64,000 nucleotides of DNA from Bugulina stolonifera (Eukaryota; Bryozoa; Gymnolaemata; Cheilostomatida; Bugulidae): assembly GCA_935421135.1 (NCBI GenBank), contig OW285194.1, forward strand, positions 8,478,376 to 8,542,375, written 5' to 3'. Every line of letters begins with the position of its first letter. Positions within the stretch are counted from its first letter, which is position 1. The notes beneath the pieces were generated by a model. It was not told where the DNA came from. It did no database searches and saw nothing but the letters and a program-made list of their open reading frames with translations. A program made the position numbers and the translations under genes. Positions 63,711 through 64,000 of this stretch are shown here, in pieces.

Positions 63711-64000
63711 TGTCACAAATTCTGAGCAATACATATAGACTCTTCTAACGTACTAGCCGTATTGGCATAATGTAGGAATAAGAACATTTTGTTTGTATCC
63801 ATGTTATAATATAAGTACATAGTATACATTTATATTGATGTCATGCTAAGGGCAATAATGAGCCATACATTGTTTACACTGACATACCTTTATTACTACT
63901 GTAACTATAGGCTACTATTGCTATAATTATTGCGCAATATTGCTTACTACTACAATGTACCTGTATACTCTGGAATGTAGTAGAATATTCTTTCAGCTGA
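63711..64000 (+). repeat. 3' LTR, first 290 bp
   Basis: Identical to 58616-58905 except for one transition: A at 58664 against G at 63759. The remainder lies past the window end. Confidence 0.97.

Larger units (their letters stand above)
58616..64000 (+). mobile_element. Gmr1-like Ty3/gypsy LTR retrotransposon, cut by the window end
   Basis: Apparently intact element: 5' LTR (58616-59148), primer binding site, one long gag-pol frame (59238-63668), polypurine tract and the first 290 bp of the 3' LTR (from 63711). Projected full length from the LTR length is about 5.63 kb, ending near 64243, beyond the window. The pol order is protease, integrase, reverse transcriptase, RNase H, so integrase precedes RT as in Ty1/copia, although the RT and GPY/F-type sequences are Ty3/gypsy-like. 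This combination defines the Gmr1-like group (Goodwin and Poulter). LTRs differ at one of 290 comparable positions, showing a recent insertion. The five bases before the LTR are CCTAT; the matching duplication would lie outside the window. Confidence 0.96.

Overview
This window is animal nuclear DNA. Genes are split into many short exons with GT-AG introns of about 0.1 to 5.8 kb, intergenic DNA is visibly AT-rich, and SINE, hAT-like and LTR elements are present. The protein set (alpha-neurexin, LRRC61, a PAR/NFIL3-class bZIP, SDR39U1) marks it as metazoan. The frequent TACATGTA palindromes suggest a marine invertebrate, but I cannot name the phylum. All exon models were built by hand from splice sites, reading phase and protein-family similarity recalled by eye; no database search was run.

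Layout. (1) 2641-24814, plus strand: an alpha-neurexin gene of 26 coding exons, complete except for its most 5' exon(s). Domain order is LNS1, EGF-A, LNS2, LNS3, EGF-B, LNS4, LNS5, EGF-C, LNS6, Cys-loop stalk, one transmembrane helix and a C-terminal EWYV PDZ ligand. The phases add up to an open frame of 1459 residues. A separate signal-peptide exon with promoter-like upstream sequence (7583-7643) lies in the intron before LNS2, and a 27-nt phase-0 microexon sits where vertebrate neurexins have splice site 2. (2) 36212-26085, minus strand: an LRRC61-type leucine-rich repeat gene in five exons, convergent with neurexin. (3) 40372-53325, plus strand: a seven-exon bZIP transcription factor of about 505 residues. 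(4) 57681-55326, minus strand: a six-exon SDR39U1-type NAD(P)-binding gene of 296 residues, convergent with the bZIP gene. (5) 58616 to the window end: a young, apparently intact Ty3/gypsy-class LTR retrotransposon. Its single 1476-codon gag-pol frame has integrase BEFORE reverse transcriptase (the Gmr1-like order) and a gag capsid region resembling the vertebrate SCAN domain.

Mobile and repeated DNA elsewhere: a 579-bp non-autonomous hAT-like element with an 8-bp target duplication (4084-4662); three tRNA-headed SINE-like insertions (near 17170, 28044, and 31929-32224, the last with a perfect 19-bp duplication); a 34-bp perfect palindrome; and several intronic minisatellites.

The four cellular genes show no obvious shared pathway; they look like ordinary neighbours. 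The strongest items for follow-up are the Gmr1-like element with its SCAN-like gag, and the neurexin gene with its putative internal promoter and SS2-position microexon.
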